A DNA stretch of 59,721 nucleotides from NCBI GenBank assembly GCA_910583895.1, contig CAJTYJ010000021.1, positions 1 through 59,721 of the forward strand. Direction: 5' to 3'. The stretch's first letter is position 1, and each line of letters opens with the position of its first letter. A program made the position numbers and the translations under genes. The stretch is from an uncultured Lachnospiraceae bacterium (GTDB lineage Bacteria > Bacillota > Clostridia > Lachnospirales > Lachnospiraceae). The notes beneath the pieces are model-generated. The model saw nothing but the letters and a program-made list of their open reading frames with translations, made no database searches and was not told where the DNA came from. This document shows positions 41,914-51,085 of this stretch, in pieces.

Positions 41914-43089
41914 CTATCTGACAAAATCAAACAAGGAAGACTGCATCAGATTCGATCCCACCTGAAGGGCTGCATTGTAAGCATATTGGTTGTTATACAT
42001 CTCCAAAATAGATTCGTAAGGATCTGCACCTACGATATCCTTATACTGAACCTTTAAAGAATCCGTCAGGGCGTTCAGGCGATCTTCGGTATTCTCCAGG
42101 GTTTTGTATTTATTACCCAGATCAGAGTAGACGGTACTGATGACGTGCTCCGCTTCTGTCATATCTCCGATCAGTTTTTCCAGCTGGTCATCCAGTACAT
42201 CGGGATCTCCGTCATCTGCGTATTGATCCAGTGCAGCCACACCCTGCAGGACGGTGCCGAGCGGGCCGTCGGTGAGCCGTTTCATGATGTCTTTTTCGGC
42301 ATTGGCAGCATTTGCTCCTGTAATAACCCCGTTGTTATCCAGAGGATAGAGAGACTGGATGGTATCGGAATTCATTCCGGTCAGAACGTTCATGCCGCCG
42401 GTAAAGGTATCGAGCAGCGTATCTCTGCTGCGGATATCACCGTAACCAAGATCCATATATCCATGCTCGGACATGGCCTGTACCAGTTTGTTGATATCTC
42501 CTAACTGCTTACCGTCACTTCCAGTTCCGGAGAGCAATTCAAATTCGTAATTGTCTCCGTTCTTTTTCAGTTCCATCTCAAAATTGGTTACATCCGTTTC
42601 GCCAGGAAATTTGTGGCTGAAAGTAAGCTTCGTACCATCTGCGCTTAAGGAGAAGGGCGGTGTGGACACATCGTTGCCGCCGTATACGTAGAAATCCTGA
42701 TACTGCGAACGCAGATCATTGACCATCGTCTGTGCTTTCTGCAGAAGGTCCGATTTCAGGGTGTCTCTGGCTGTCGCATCGGTGGTTGCAGTTCTGGCTT
42801 TCAGCACCACGTCATTTTTGGCCTGCTTTAAAAGCTGCTGGATATCATAGGCTCCTTTTTCCTGCTGTTCCAGGCGGGCCTGGACGTCAGTCAGAAGGGT
42901 GACGCGGCCCAGTGCATCCAGGTACTGATCGTCGATTTCCTTGCCCCTGTAGTAGGAGAGGGGACTCTCTGCGGCGGTCTCATACTGTCTGCCGCTGGAA
43001 ATCTTGTTCAGGCTTTTGTTCAGGTTCGCATGTACACTGTTGATGGAACTGGTATAGTTCCGGTAAGTGGATGTATTTGTAACACGCAT
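41914..43089 (-). CDS. flgL: Flagellar hook-associated protein 3, FlgL
   Basis: A 391-residue FlgL, the junction protein between FlgK and the filament. The N-terminal helix MRVTNTSTYRNYTSSINSVH and the C-terminal helix YAYNAALQVGSNLMQSSLFD are flagellin-like. The start is ATG 43089, preceded by GGAGGT; an ATG 15 bases upstream is part of that site's surroundings and less likely. It follows flgK by 82 bp in the same operon. Confidence 0.95.
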   Translation of the reverse strand: MRVTNTSTYRNYTSSINSVHANLNKSLNKISSGRQYETAAESPLSYYRGKEIDDQYLDALGRVTLLTDVQARLEQQEKGAYDIQQLLKQAKNDVVLKARTATTDATARDTLKSDLLQKAQTMVNDLRSQYQDFYVYGGNDVSTPPFSLSADGTKLTFSHKFPGETDVTNFEMELKKNGDNYEFELLSGTGSDGKQLGDINKLVQAMSEHGYMDLGYGDIRSRDTLLDTFTGGMNVLTGMNSDTIQSLYPLDNNGVITGANAANAEKDIMKRLTDGPLGTVLQGVAALDQYADDGDPDVLDDQLEKLIGDMTEAEHVISTVYSDLGNKYKTLENTEDRLNALTDSLKVQYKDIVGADPYESILEMYNNQYAYNAALQVGSNLMQSSLFDFVR

Positions 43090-43171
43090 ATTGGTTACCT
43101 CCATGTTGATATTCTATAGGGATGCGGACAGTGTGGTCACATACTGTCCGCAAAAGATCAGGATTATGAGA

Positions 43172-44959
43172 TTACCGGCCTACGACACCGGTGCTGTTGA
43201 TCAGGGTATCCAAAGTCTGATCCAGCGCGGTCATAAGACGGGATGCTGCGTTGTAGGCGGAGACAAACTGCATCATATTGGATGCTTCTTCGTCCAGACT
43301 GACTCCGGATACTTCGTCCCGGCTGTTCTGAATGCCGTTTAACACGGTCACATTGGTCTTCAGAGCCATGGCATTGTGATAGGAGTCATTGGCCAGAACC
43401 GTGGAGATGTGGTTCATATAGTCGGCAAAAGTGTTGTCTTTCAGGTTGTGATCAATACCGGCAAGAATTTTGTCAAGATTGGCACTGACGGCACCCGTAC
43501 CAAAGGTTACCTTCATTGCTTCCTGCATGTTCATGATCGTATCGGTGGGATCTTTGGTTCCGTTGGCGTTGCTGCCGGCCGTGCTGATATGAACGTTTCC
43601 ATTGGTCCACTCAGAGTTGATACCGATGTTGGCAGCAGTGATATCTTTTCCGTCTTTGTCTTTATTATAAAACAGAAACTGATCAGCTGCATTTGCAATG
43701 CTTTGATCATTCTTTGCTCCGTCAATATTGATGGCGTTCATGACGTCAGCGAACGTTTTCGCAAGATTATTCAGTTCATTTCTGTAATACTCATATCCTT
43801 TTTTGTCAGTGAGACCGGTTGTTGTACCATCCTTCCAGAGCATGTCGAGGGTTGCCTGGATAGAACCGGAATCTTCCGGAAACTGGTTTGTAATATTGCC
43901 GGCAGCATCTTTTTCAAAAACAGCGGAGGCTGCATTGTTTGCGACCAGATTGCTCTTGCTGCCATGGAAGGTAATCGCAGCTCCTGTCGGATCCTGCAGG
44001 CTTCCGCCTGTAAGTTCCAGACGTCCGTAGTTATCCGATCCGCTTCCTTCGGTCCCTTCCACAAGCGTCAGTCGCTGGGTGTTGCCGTTGGCGTCCTTAT
44101 ACAGCATCTCCACCCGCAGATCATCGGGCCATTCCTTCTTAAACATGGGATTGCCGCTGCTGTCCAGATGGTATACTTCACCCAGCGCTTCTTTTGTGTC
44201 TGTGGCGCCGGTCGAATCAATTCCATCATGTGCCTGATCCTTATAATAAGTAACTTCAATTGGAATATAACTGGAAAGTTCATCCAGCAGGACATTCCGC
44301 TCATCCATCAGTTCCAGACTCTGCTGGCCCAGGATCTGATTCTGCTTGATCTGACGATTCAGGTTGCCGATCTGCATCAGGATATTGTTGACGATCTCGA
44401 TGGAACCATTCTCGGAAGTATTCTGACCGCTTAACTTCATGAATTCCTGCTGTTCCGCCTCGGTAATCTTGGTGTCAGCATCGTTCAGCATGTTGGCCAG
44501 AGCGTGCATCTTGGAGCGAAGTTCAGATTCGTAGATGGCGTCGTTGATCTTCGCAGGATCCTGCATATCGATCAGACAGCCCAGGATGTTGGTAAAGCCC
44601 GAGTGAAGGTTGTCGATGGTGGACTCATCAAAGACCTTTGCCAGACTGTCCAGAGAAGACTGCAGGCCGCTTGTGTAGCCGGATTTGTACATCTGGCTTC
44701 TGTACTGGGCGTCCAGATAGGGGTCACGGATCTGTGCGACCTTATCCATACGGACTCCGAAGCCCACAAGAACTTCGGAACCGTTCATATAGTTGGAGAC
44801 AGGAGTCCGGTAGTTGATGCTGGATGTTTTCAGCTCCTGTCTTGTGTATCCAACGGTGTTCATATTCGAAAGGTTCTGCCCGATGATGTCCAGACGCTTC
44901 TGGTTCGCCTGCAGGGCAGATAATGCGGTTGAAAAACCGGCAAATGATGCTCGTACCAT
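43172..44959 (-). CDS. flgK: Flagellar hook-associated protein 1, FlgK
   Basis: A 595-residue FlgK, first protein of the hook-filament junction. FAGFSTALSALQANQKRLDI and GQNLSNMNTVGYTRQELKT are the rod/hook family N-terminus. VSLDEEASNMMQFVSAYNAA and the final MTALDQTLDTLINSTG are its C-terminus. GGAGGAG precedes the ATG at 44959. Operon order is flgN, flgK, flgL. Confidence 0.96.
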   Translation of the reverse strand: MVRASFAGFSTALSALQANQKRLDIIGQNLSNMNTVGYTRQELKTSSINYRTPVSNYMNGSEVLVGFGVRMDKVAQIRDPYLDAQYRSQMYKSGYTSGLQSSLDSLAKVFDESTIDNLHSGFTNILGCLIDMQDPAKINDAIYESELRSKMHALANMLNDADTKITEAEQQEFMKLSGQNTSENGSIEIVNNILMQIGNLNRQIKQNQILGQQSLELMDERNVLLDELSSYIPIEVTYYKDQAHDGIDSTGATDTKEALGEVYHLDSSGNPMFKKEWPDDLRVEMLYKDANGNTQRLTLVEGTEGSGSDNYGRLELTGGSLQDPTGAAITFHGSKSNLVANNAASAVFEKDAAGNITNQFPEDSGSIQATLDMLWKDGTTTGLTDKKGYEYYRNELNNLAKTFADVMNAINIDGAKNDQSIANAADQFLFYNKDKDGKDITAANIGINSEWTNGNVHISTAGSNANGTKDPTDTIMNMQEAMKVTFGTGAVSANLDKILAGIDHNLKDNTFADYMNHISTVLANDSYHNAMALKTNVTVLNGIQNSRDEVSGVSLDEEASNMMQFVSAYNAASRLMTALDQTLDTLINSTGVVGR

Positions 44960-45004
44960 AATATATACTCCTCCAAATTCCTTTCATCTGATCCGGAAAA
45001 CCGG

Positions 45005-45487
45005 TCAGACATATTTATTTTGAATCCGCGCGTGCGATGTGGCAGCCGGGCGAACGGTTCCTTCATTATTATAAGAACTGCCCTGCTGCCGCGCAGCAAT
45101 GATATCAAGTTCATGAAGCCGCACTCCGATGATCTGCTCGGAAGCGTCTCTTGCGTGTCGAAGCCGCTTTAACTGCCGCTCCAGATTTTCAAACAGCGGT
45201 GTCAAAAACTCCTTCTGGTCGGGAGACGCCTGATCCAGTATCTGATTCAATGTCAGATCTTCCCATCCAAGGTCTTTCTGATAATTCATCCGATGCTGCT
45301 CTAAACCACGCAGCTTCAAAAGAAGCGCCTGCTCTTCCTGGATACACCCGTCCAGAAGTTCATGGCGGCGCTCCGACGCGGCAGCAGCTTTCGTCTCCTC
45401 CACCCGGGAGATGGATGCGGCTACGTTTGCCAGATCCCTGATGACGGCACGGTATTGGTTTAACGGATCCTGTGTCTTCTGACTCAT
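45005..45487 (-). CDS. flgN: FlgN-like flagellar export chaperone
   Basis: A 160-residue helical protein with the FlgN layout (long helices RVEETKAAAASERRHELLDG, EEQALLLKLRGLEQHRMNYQ, RLRHARDASEQIIGVRLHEL). FlgN carries FlgK and FlgL to the export gate. Position between flgM and flgK supports the call strongly, since the sequence family itself is weakly conserved. Confidence 0.8.
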   Translation of the reverse strand: MSQKTQDPLNQYRAVIRDLANVAASISRVEETKAAAASERRHELLDGCIQEEQALLLKLRGLEQHRMNYQKDLGWEDLTLNQILDQASPDQKEFLTPLFENLERQLKRLRHARDASEQIIGVRLHELDIIAARQQGSSYNNEGTVRPAATSHARIQNKYV

Positions 45488-45556
45488 AACTGATCGGTAG
45501 ACTCCCTTCTATAAAAACCTGATTCGTGAAGCAATGGGACTTGAAAGCCGGCCTTT

Positions 45557-45850
45557 TCAGTTCAGTCCCAGCAGACGGCCGGCAATCCTGTCTGCATCCG
45601 GGTGATAAGTGCCGGAAGATACTTGACGGCTTAACTCCTGAACCCGTTCCGGACTGGCACTTTCACTCAGAGAAGAAGCGGCACGGCGGGACAGAATTTT
45701 TGCAAAACTGTCTTCCTGACTGACCTGAGGTCCGTGGATGGTAACCGTATCATAATTTCCTTTGCTCTGGCCGGCCTTGGGCTTGCGTACTGCAGGGGCC
45801 GGAGTCGGTGTGCGGTAGGAAGGACTCATGGTCTGAAATTTGATGTTCAT
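45557..45850 (-). CDS. flgM: Anti-sigma-28 factor FlgM
   Basis: A 97-residue protein, the normal size. The C-terminal half (SESASPERVQELSRQVSSGT, then YHPDADRIAGRLLG) matches the FlgM sigma-28-binding helices. The N-terminal half is flexible and Pro/Thr-rich. FlgM holds sigma-28 inactive until it is exported through the finished hook. AAAGGAGG precedes the ATG, and a sigma-28 -10 element lies upstream on the same strand, giving feedback control. Confidence 0.9.
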   Translation of the reverse strand: MNIKFQTMSPSYRTPTPAPAVRKPKAGQSKGNYDTVTIHGPQVSQEDSFAKILSRRAASSLSESASPERVQELSRQVSSGTYHPDADRIAGRLLGLN

Positions 45851-45922
45851 AAAAAGCCTCCTTTCAAAAACAAACAGACAGCAGAGCTGCCCTGTCAGGC
45901 TTATTCTGTAATACTGATTATA

Positions 45923-45949
45923 TTATCGGCATTTTTTGCGGAAGAATAA
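45923..45949 (-). promoter_or_regulatory. Promoter of the flgM operon (sigma-28 -10 element)
   Basis: Minus-strand GCCGATAA (45930-45923) is a perfect sigma-28 -10 element. The -35 (TTAT, 15 bp upstream) is weak. An overlapping TATAAT just downstream could serve sigma-A as well. Confidence 0.6.
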
Positions 45950-46109
45950 GATGTCAGAGATTATTTTTGCATTTTTTCTGGGAAATTACAGGGATTTTTG
46001 CGGGAAAGGGGGAAGTTTTACTTGCCGGGGAGGCCTTACTGGAGTATAATGTTTTTAGTATTGTGCAAATGTCTTTTGGACTTTCACATGAAATATAAAA
46101 AGATCATAC

Positions 46110-46136
46110 TAATTTAATGGTAAAAGCAGCCGATAT
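46110..46136 (+). promoter_or_regulatory. Sigma-28 promoter of the FliK-like operon
   Basis: TAAT (46110-46113), a 15-bp spacer and GCCGATAT (46129-46136). It lies about 100 bp upstream of the FliK-like gene and diverges from the flgM promoter in the 387-bp intergenic region. I see nothing else of note there. Confidence 0.65.
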
Positions 46137-46237
46137 ATATAAGGTGAATGAGTATGTACAGGATTCTGCTGTGGGGGAGAGCGAGTGTGCACGGCGGGAC
46201 CGTTTGCATTATATTATAGACGGAAGCTGGAGGATAT

Positions 46238-47680
46238 ATGGCGAATATATTACAGGTGACGAATCCGAGTATCAATACAGATAACCGGAACGTGCCCAAT
46301 CCCATGGACCCGAAGTACAACGGGGATCATGCGGTCCGCAACCAGGCAGACCCTACCCGGGTAGTCCGGGCGGATGGCAGGGAAGGGGACCAGACTGGGA
46401 ATACGGCCCAGAACGATGTATTCAGCGTCATCAATTATGAAAGCAATTATGGCGCCTTTATCAAAGGCCTTGGAGAGAGCCAGGATCTGGCAGGAGCGTT
46501 GGAGCGCCTGCTTTTTAGTGACTTATCGATTCTTCAGGAGGCGGGACGCACAGAGATCGGCGCTTTAGTCGATCAGTTCTTGATGTCCCTTCGGATGGAT
46601 TCTCCCGAGGAGCTGTTCGCTTTTCTGCAGGGACAGCAGGAATTACAGGCCCGGTTCAGCGGTGACTTCTTTAACCGTCTGCGTGCGGCGCTGATGCAGA
46701 ATCCCTCTGACAGTTTTAAAGAGGCGGCGCTGGCGTTCTTAAAGGGATATAATAATTATGCTTCCGGCACCCACCTGCTGCAGCAGATGCGGTCTCTGAC
46801 CGGAGATATCGAGCAGCTGATGCTGCGTTCTTTCCGGGAGGAGTTCCGGGAGCTTGCCAGCAGCATGAACTGGGATGCGCAGAATGGAGATACAGCGGCC
46901 AATACAGGTGTTTTGAACGGAAAGCTAATCCCGTTTCTTTCCAATTATGTTTCCCGTACCCATGATTACGGAGCAGTCCGGGATGCGGCGATGCTTTTGA
47001 TTTTCAATGCGGTCCGCTACCAGAACGGAGAGGGAGAGAAGCTGTCGCAGCTTCTGGACCGTATGATGGAAGACCGTGATTTTGCGAAGCTGTTCGGGCA
47101 GGACGGGCAGGCCATGATCGAAAAGCTGCTTGCCAGAGGAGCAGACGAAGCGGCGGCTCAAAAGCCCATGATGGCGGATTTTGCCGACAGTCTGGCAAAG
47201 CTGCTTTTAAGAGGCGCCAACGGTCAGGCAGGTCTTGAGAATGTTCAGCAGTTTTATACGATCATGAACGGGATGCTGATGAATGAGAGTGTCTATATGC
47301 CGCTTCTGCATTTTCTGATTCCTTTCCAGTTTGATGGGAACAATGTGGTATCCGAGATGTGGGTGGACCCGGACGCAAAGAAGGACAATGAGGAAGAGGG
47401 CAGAAAGATCAAGCTTTTCCTGAAGTTTGATATCCAGAGTCTGGGCAAATTTGAGCTGATTCTGACGCTTCAGGACAGAGAGTCCAAGATGCAGCTGTTT
47501 GTGCCGACCCATCTGGCAAAGCAGGATAAAAAGATCCAGGGAGATGTGTTTGACATTCTGAAACAGAACGGGATCCGTCTGGGACAGATCTCAATCATGG
47601 GGCGTGTGCGTGATCGGAAGGTGACGGAGGTATTTCCGGAAATACGGGAGAAGGAGACGACGATCAATGTCAGAATTTGA
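46238..47680 (+). CDS. FliK-like (YlqG-type) flagellar hook-length control-like protein
   Basis: A 480-residue soluble protein. The N-terminal 45 residues are disordered and the middle is helical. The C-terminal about 130 residues (FLIPFQFDGNNVVSEMWVD, then KLFLKFDIQSLGKFELILTL and GIRLGQISIMGRV) resemble the Flg_hook domain of FliK. The next gene is a soluble FlhB-type protein, the same pairing as ylqG-ylqH in Bacillus. FliK acts with FlhB to switch export specificity. This pair may tune that switch, but evidence is from similarity and order only. Confidence 0.7.
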   Translation: MANILQVTNPSINTDNRNVPNPMDPKYNGDHAVRNQADPTRVVRADGREGDQTGNTAQNDVFSVINYESNYGAFIKGLGESQDLAGALERLLFSDLSILQEAGRTEIGALVDQFLMSLRMDSPEELFAFLQGQQELQARFSGDFFNRLRAALMQNPSDSFKEAALAFLKGYNNYASGTHLLQQMRSLTGDIEQLMLRSFREEFRELASSMNWDAQNGDTAANTGVLNGKLIPFLSNYVSRTHDYGAVRDAAMLLIFNAVRYQNGEGEKLSQLLDRMMEDRDFAKLFGQDGQAMIEKLLARGADEAAAQKPMMADFADSLAKLLLRGANGQAGLENVQQFYTIMNGMLMNESVYMPLLHFLIPFQFDGNNVVSEMWVDPDAKKDNEEEGRKIKLFLKFDIQSLGKFELILTLQDRESKMQLFVPTHLAKQDKKIQGDVFDILKQNGIRLGQISIMGRVRDRKVTEVFPEIREKETTINVRI

Positions 47681-48026
47681 TGAATTAATGAGGCAGAAGG
47701 CCGTTGCTCTGAAGTACAATCCAGAGAAGAACGGAGCGCCTGTCATTGTGGCATCCGGTATGGGATATCTGGCAGAACGGATTACGGAGACGGCAATGGA
47801 CGCAGGAGTTCCGGTTTATGAGGATGATTCGCTGGCCACTCTTTTGACGCAGCTGCAGCTGGGGGCGGAGATTCCGGAGGAACTTTACCAGGCGATTGTG
47901 GATATTTATATTTATTTTCTGGGATATGTGCCGGATCGGGAGCCGGAGGGAGCCGCTCAGGAAGAATCAGAGGAGCTTCCTTTGGAGGCGGAAGAGATTC
48001 CAGAGGAGTGGCTGGAGCAAAATTGA
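47667..48026 (+). CDS. FhlB-like protein (stand-alone FlhB C-terminal domain)
   Basis: A 119-residue homologue of the cytoplasmic C-terminal part of FlhB without the membrane part (KAVALKYNPEKNGAPVIVAS, then GMGYLAERITETAMDAGVPV and LLTQLQLGAEIPEELYQAIV). The autocleavage motif NPTH is replaced by the NPEKNG segment, so it cannot cleave itself. Residues after 90 are an acidic tail. It overlaps the FliK-like gene by 14 bp. Bacillus YlqH is the best-known relative. Confidence 0.85.
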   Translation: MSEFDELMRQKAVALKYNPEKNGAPVIVASGMGYLAERITETAMDAGVPVYEDDSLATLLTQLQLGAEIPEELYQAIVDIYIYFLGYVPDREPEGAAQEESEELPLEAEEIPEEWLEQN

Positions 48027-48053
48027 CAGAGTGAAAAAGGAGCAGACATAATC

Positions 48054-48983
48054 ATGATATATGGAACATCGGCAGCCGGACTCTATGGGCTGACAGAACA
48101 GGAACAGGTTCGTCAGAAGCAGGAAGAGAGAGAGACGCCCGGAAGCAGTTTTCGGGAAGCATTTTCAGATGCCAATAAAAGTGTGACGGAGAGTATGGAT
48201 GATATTTTCGAGGAAGCAGCGTCGGCATACGGGATCTCTGCGGATCTTTTAAAAGCAGTCGCCAAGGCGGAGTCGAATTTTAACCCAAGTGCGGTGTCTC
48301 ATGCAGGAGCCATCGGCGTGATGCAGCTGATGCCCGGGACGGCCAGTTCTTTGGGCGTTACGGATCCCTATGATGCGAGACAGAACATCATGGGCGGTGC
48401 AAAGTATCTGAAGAGCAACCTGGATCGATACGACGGTGATGTCAGCCTTGCCCTGGCTGCATATAATGCCGGTCCGGGCAGTGTAGATAAGTACGGGGGG
48501 ATACCGCCTTATGCAGAGACTCAGAATTATGTGCGCAAGGTAGGGGCTTACCTGAATGGTTCTCCGCTTACGGCAGGCACCATGGTCAGCAGCAGTTATG
48601 GAAGCCAGGGAACGTCCGCGCTGGGCAGTCTGTACGGTTCTTCGGCTCTTTCGGGATATGGGAGTGCTTATGGCTCTGCTGCATCGGTGGGCGGACTGTA
48701 CAATGCTTCTTCCGAAAATACATATGGGACTTCTGCTCTTGCAGGTCTTTCCGGGGGGTATGGTTCCACGGCGCTGACCGGTGCGGGGAGCATGTACGGG
48801 CTTTCCTCCATCTATGGATCTTCCGGCAATCTGCTGGGCATGCTGCTTGGAACAGCATCCCAGGGCGACAGTGACGGCGATACGGTATCCATCAGCAAGG
48901 ACAGTTTTTACAGTCTTTTGGAGCTGCTCCGCCTTCAGATGACGATGAATGCCAGCAGTCAGGTGGGAAGCATTACGATATAA
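48054..48983 (+). CDS. Lytic transglycosylase (SLT domain) with Gly/Ser/Tyr-rich tail
   Basis: A 309-residue protein. Residues about 50-165 form an SLT domain. The catalytic Glu lies in LLKAVAKAESNFNPSAVS, and GAIGVMQLMPGTASSLGV, NIMGGAKYLK and LALAAYNAGPGSVDKYGG complete the family pattern. Such enzymes cut peptidoglycan to let the flagellar rod pass. Residues 180-270 are tandem short G-S-Y-G units (GSYGSQGTSALGSLYGSSAL-like). No signal peptide is evident, so it may leave through the flagellar export system. AAGGAG precedes the ATG. Confidence 0.88.
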   Translation: MIYGTSAAGLYGLTEQEQVRQKQEERETPGSSFREAFSDANKSVTESMDDIFEEAASAYGISADLLKAVAKAESNFNPSAVSHAGAIGVMQLMPGTASSLGVTDPYDARQNIMGGAKYLKSNLDRYDGDVSLALAAYNAGPGSVDKYGGIPPYAETQNYVRKVGAYLNGSPLTAGTMVSSSYGSQGTSALGSLYGSSALSGYGSAYGSAASVGGLYNASSENTYGTSALAGLSGGYGSTALTGAGSMYGLSSIYGSSGNLLGMLLGTASQGDSDGDTVSISKDSFYSLLELLRLQMTMNASSQVGSITI

Positions 48984-49128
48984 AAGACAGGCACCGCGGC
49001 TGATACCGCGGTGTTCGTGTTTACAGGACAATCAGGAAGTGCTGTTTAAAACCATGCTGCCGAACGCCCGGCATAAGGTGAGGGAGTGGCAGGTGTGAAA
49101 GCGGTATCGATCAAGGAGGGGAGATAAT

Positions 49129-49773
49129 ATGAGATTAAAAGATTGTGAGAGCTGTCTGGTCTATGGCTCGGACCGGAAGCCCTTGTCCAGAGCAAGAGTG
49201 ACCGAGGTTAAGGAAAATGTGCTTCAGCTTTACTTTCGGAGTCCCAAGCTGAAGGCGGTCAGACTGAAGACCATTGTGGATTTCTACGATGCACAGCAGG
49301 GACTGATCCGGACCCTGTGCGATATGACGCTGAAAAAAAATCCGAAGGTCTATGAGGCGGGGGAGCCCTGGATGGCGGACTGCACGCTTGTGAAGGTGTA
49401 CGAATCGTTCCAGCGGCAGAAAGACATACGGGTAAAGGTGCAGATTGCATCCGAGTTTGTCATGTCGGATGGAAAATATTTTTCCGGTACGGTCAGGAAC
49501 ATCAGTGCAGGCGGACTGTATATGGTCACGGATCAGAAGATGAACAGCGGTCAGATGTTTTCCTTTACCTATCCTTTCAAGGCCGAGCCCTTTCGGGTAA
49601 ATGTCAGGGTTCTCCGGGTACAGGAACTGATGGGCGGTTATGGCTATGGATGTAAGTTTGAGGAGCTTTCCCCGGGAGAGGAGGCAGATGTCCGGAACTT
49701 TGTCTACCAGAAACAGATTCAGAGACAGCTGGAGCGGCAGAAGAGACAGGAACTGCCGGAAGAAGGGTTATGA
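49129..49773 (+). CDS. PilZ-domain protein (YcgR-like)
   Basis: A 214-residue protein with an N-terminal YcgR-like beta domain (about 1-85) and a C-terminal PilZ domain (about 88-195). The cyclic-di-GMP motifs appear as RQKDIRVKV and NISAGGLYM. The first arginine pair is spaced RxxxxR rather than RxxxR, so binding should be tested. YcgR-type proteins slow the flagellar motor when c-di-GMP is high. The gene follows motility genes and overlaps the next glycosyltransferase by four bases (ATGA). Confidence 0.85.
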   Translation: MRLKDCESCLVYGSDRKPLSRARVTEVKENVLQLYFRSPKLKAVRLKTIVDFYDAQQGLIRTLCDMTLKKNPKVYEAGEPWMADCTLVKVYESFQRQKDIRVKVQIASEFVMSDGKYFSGTVRNISAGGLYMVTDQKMNSGQMFSFTYPFKAEPFRVNVRVLRVQELMGGYGYGCKFEELSPGEEADVRNFVYQKQIQRQLERQKRQELPEEGL

Positions 49774-50846
49774 TGAAGATCAATCTGGTGATGATTGTGA
49801 AAAATGAAGCTCGTTCGCTGGAAAAATGTCTGCGGCTGGCAAAGCCTTTGGTTGATCGGATGATTGTTGTGGACACCGGATCAGAGGATGAGACGGTGGA
49901 GATTGCACGCAGGATGGGGGCGGAGGTGTTCTTCTTTTCCTGGATCGATGATTTTTCCGCTGCACGGAATTATGCACTGGAACAGTCAGACGGAGACTGG
50001 AATCTGGTGCTGGACGGGGATGAGTATTTAAAGCCCGTAAGCCGTTCTAAGCTGGAACACAGCCTTTTGGCACATCCGGGGACATGGCTTGGAGGACTCC
50101 TTCGGTATGATTCTTATCCGGACGAGCAGGGGGTGAGCGTCAGCAGCTCGGTGCTTCCGAGACTTTTGCCGGCGGGGGTTCGGTATACCGGGAGGATTCA
50201 CGAACAGCCTGCCGGAGATTATCCCTGTTATGCGCTTTCCCTGGAAGCGGATCATGACGGCTATCTGTATACGGATAAGGGAGAACGAAATCTTTCTTAT
50301 CTGGAGCGGGAAACAAAGGAGCACCCGGAGGACGGATATTATCAGTTTCAGCTGGCTTCGACCCTCCGCAATCTGAAGCGGCTAAAGGAAAGTCTTGGGT
50401 ACTTCCGGCGGTTTTACCGTCTGTCGAAGGGGGAAGAAGCTTATCGCCCCGGGGGCGTGGTGCTGTATCTGTACACCCTTTTGGATTTGGGAACCATGGA
50501 ATGTCTGGAGGAGGCCGGCCGGATTGTGGAACAGGAAGAGGCAGCCCTTGGAGGCTGGTCAGATTTCTGCTTTGTGTGCGGGCTTTTTTATATGAAACGT
50601 GTGCTGTCGGATGTGGGACGATATATCGAGCTGCTTCCGAGGATCGAAAGCTGTTACCGCCGGTGTCTGGAGCTGGGAGAACGCCCGGAGCTTGGCGGCG
50701 TTGTGGGGACCGGATCTTTTAAGGCCGCCTATAATCTGGGGGCCTGGTATGAGGTGTCCGGACAAAAGGATCTGGCTGTCCAATATTACCAGATGGCGGC
50801 AAAGCAAGGGTATGAGGCGGCAAAAGAAAGGCTGAAAGCGCTTTGA
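49770..50846 (+). CDS. GT2 glycosyltransferase with TPR-like helices (paralogue 6, short)
   Basis: A 358-residue GT2-TPR protein, about 90 residues shorter than paralogues 1-4 in its helical part. Motifs are NLVMIVKNEARSLEKCL, VVDTGSEDET and LDGDEYLKP, a DGD rather than DAD metal motif. The ISQC start is absent. It is translationally coupled to the PilZ gene, so its expression follows motility control. It probably glycosylates a different acceptor than the 20-30 kb paralogues. Confidence 0.85.
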   Translation: MMKINLVMIVKNEARSLEKCLRLAKPLVDRMIVVDTGSEDETVEIARRMGAEVFFFSWIDDFSAARNYALEQSDGDWNLVLDGDEYLKPVSRSKLEHSLLAHPGTWLGGLLRYDSYPDEQGVSVSSSVLPRLLPAGVRYTGRIHEQPAGDYPCYALSLEADHDGYLYTDKGERNLSYLERETKEHPEDGYYQFQLASTLRNLKRLKESLGYFRRFYRLSKGEEAYRPGGVVLYLYTLLDLGTMECLEEAGRIVEQEEAALGGWSDFCFVCGLFYMKRVLSDVGRYIELLPRIESCYRRCLELGERPELGGVVGTGSFKAAYNLGAWYEVSGQKDLAVQYYQMAAKQGYEAAKERLKAL

Positions 50847-50943
50847 GAAATGCTTCTGTGTCCGTAAAGGGCAGAAAGTGTTGCGGCAAATGGGGATGAA
50901 GTGGTGTTTTTTGCCAGGAGAGGCTTATAATCGGGCGGAAGCT

Positions 50944-50951
50944 GGCGATAT
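50944..50951 (+). promoter_or_regulatory. Possible sigma-28 -10 element before the FliD-C-like gene
   Basis: GGCGATAT differs from the consensus GCCGATAT in one base and is followed by ATAAG as in the flagellin promoter. The -35 region is unclear. It lies 135 bp upstream of the start. Confidence 0.35.
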
Positions 50952-51085
50952 ATAAGAATAACAGGAGTTATGAATTATTTTTGATACAGGTTGCATAAGG
51001 AGTGATCCTTTTACAACAAAGGCGGGAGGTTTTTTGAAAGATCCGCCAAAAAAGGTAGAAAGATACCAGAAAGGAGAGAAATAGT

